From the NCBI GenBank assembly GCA_905236615.1, contig CAJORC010000289.1, forward strand, positions 1 through 6,504: DNA of 6,504 nucleotides, given 5' to 3'. Positions 6,007 through 6,504 of the stretch are shown here, piece by piece; the stretch's first letter is position 1, and every line of letters starts with the position of its first letter. A program made the translations under genes and the position numbers. The stretch comes from an uncultured Lachnospiraceae bacterium. Lineage in GTDB: Bacteria; Bacillota; Clostridia; Lachnospirales; Lachnospiraceae. The notes below the pieces were generated by a model that saw nothing but the letters and a program-made list of their open reading frames with translations, searched no databases and had not been told where the DNA came from.

Positions 6007-6036
6007 TTGGTATCAGATATAAATATGTGATATAAT
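6007..6036 (+). promoter_or_regulatory. murG promoter with perfect, extended -10
   Basis: TATAAT at 6031-6036 is a perfect -10, and TGA before it (6028-6030) provides the extended -10 TG. TTGGTA at 6007-6012, 18 bases upstream, is a fair -35 (4 of 6). The transcription start would fall near 6043, only about 3 bases before the murG ATG. Confidence 0.65.
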
Positions 6037-6045
6037 CAACTTGCT

Positions 6046-6504
6046 ATGGATAATAATAAGAAGAAAATAATTTTAACCGGCGGCGGAACGGCCGGGCACT
6101 GCGTTCCGAATCTGGCTCTTGTGCCGGATCTTAAGGAAAATGGTTTTGAAATTGCATATATCGGTTCATATAACGGAATAGAGAGGAAGCTCGTCACGGC
6201 TGAAGGTATAAAATACCATGCGATATCCTCAGGAAAGCTCAGACGTTATTTTGATCCGAAGAATTTCAGCGATCCTTTCAGGGTTATGAAGGGATTTTTT
6301 CAGGCGTTCGGAATACTTAGAAAAGAAAAGCCCGATATTATATTTTCAAAAGGCGGATTTGTTTCCGTGCCTGTAGTTAAGGCTGCGAAGATGCTTAAAA
6401 TCCCCGTTATCATTCACGAATCGGATATGACACCGGGACTTGCAAACAGACTCTCCTACAGTTCGGCATCAAAAATATGCTGTTCTTTCAGGGAAACCCT
6501 GCAG
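6046..6504 (+). CDS. murG: MurG, lipid II-forming N-acetylglucosaminyltransferase, N-terminal part
   Basis: The first 153 codons are present and the gene runs off the right edge; the family is usually about 350-360 residues. MurG transfers N-acetylglucosamine from UDP-GlcNAc to lipid I at the inner face of the membrane, giving lipid II for peptidoglycan. The visible part is most of the N-terminal lipid-acceptor domain of a GT-B fold (GT28): TGGGTAGH (11-18), [10 protein letters not shown] (61-70), [12 protein letters not shown] (100-111) and [13 protein letters not shown] (124-136). The wording is that of clostridial MurG, with the oddity of Cys19-Val20 where relatives usually have Val-Thr after the glycine-rich loop. 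The ATG at 6046 is the only plausible start: the frame has a TGA at 6028-6030 and no earlier start codon, and the next ATG is 80 codons in. There is no Shine-Dalgarno before it. It is divergent from the methyl-cycle cluster. Confidence 0.95.
   Translation, partial: MDNNKKKIILTGGGTAGHCVPNLALVPDLKENGFEIAYIGSYNGIERKLVTAEGIKYHAISSGKLRRYFDPKNFSDPFRVMKGFFQAFGILRKEKPDIIFSKGGFVSVPVVKAAKMLKIPVIIHESDMTPGLANRLSYSSASKICCSFRETLQ

Noticed and set aside
6001..6008. A T-run on the plus strand that could end a terminator between the divergent units.
   Set aside because: There is no stable GC-rich hairpin before it, and no plus-strand gene lies upstream that would need one.
6016..6035. Direct repeat GATATAA at 6016-6022 and 6029-6035.
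   Set aside because: It is a short AT-rich repeat that includes the -10 element; there is not enough to call an operator.

Overview
The window reads as a piece of a Firmicutes chromosome, most likely class Clostridia (a Lachnospiraceae-like anaerobe is my best guess, not proven). The reasons are moderate G+C, strong GGAGG-type ribosome binding sites, sigma-A-like promoters, and a MurG whose N-terminal half has the clostridial wording ([32 protein letters not shown]). I see no transposon, tRNA, rRNA, CRISPR array or phage gene.

Layout from left to right. A minus-strand gene start at the left edge (1-47) looks like the beginning of an ECF-type sigma factor, with two overlapping candidate promoters upstream. 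A rho-independent terminator (179-223) separates it from pgi (260-1840, minus), which has its own promoter at 1887-1915. Upstream of pgi is a tight four-gene minus-strand cluster with one strong promoter at 5951-5979. In order of transcription it holds a xylose-isomerase-like TIM-barrel protein (4957-5895), an SAH/MTA deaminase of the amidohydrolase superfamily (3657-4955), an archaeal/Thermotoga-type S-adenosylhomocysteine hydrolase (2349-3596) and a Hint-type HIT protein (1928-2335). Divergent from this cluster, murG starts on the plus strand at 6046 and runs off the right edge.

The most interesting content is this methyl-cycle cluster. A deaminase of the TM0936/MtaD type sits beside an AhcY that has Lys where the human enzyme has the adenine-contacting Glu59, and that lacks the usual C-terminal KPDHYRY tail. 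This fits the alternative S-adenosylmethionine recycling route known from Methanocaldococcus jannaschii and Thermotoga maritima: SAH is deaminated to S-inosylhomocysteine, which is then cleaved to inosine and homocysteine. The TIM-barrel and HIT proteins are unassigned partners that could extend the route. Most gene starts here are better set by Shine-Dalgarno position than by the longest open frame. murG has no Shine-Dalgarno and a consensus -10 only nine bases before its ATG, so its mRNA may be almost leaderless.
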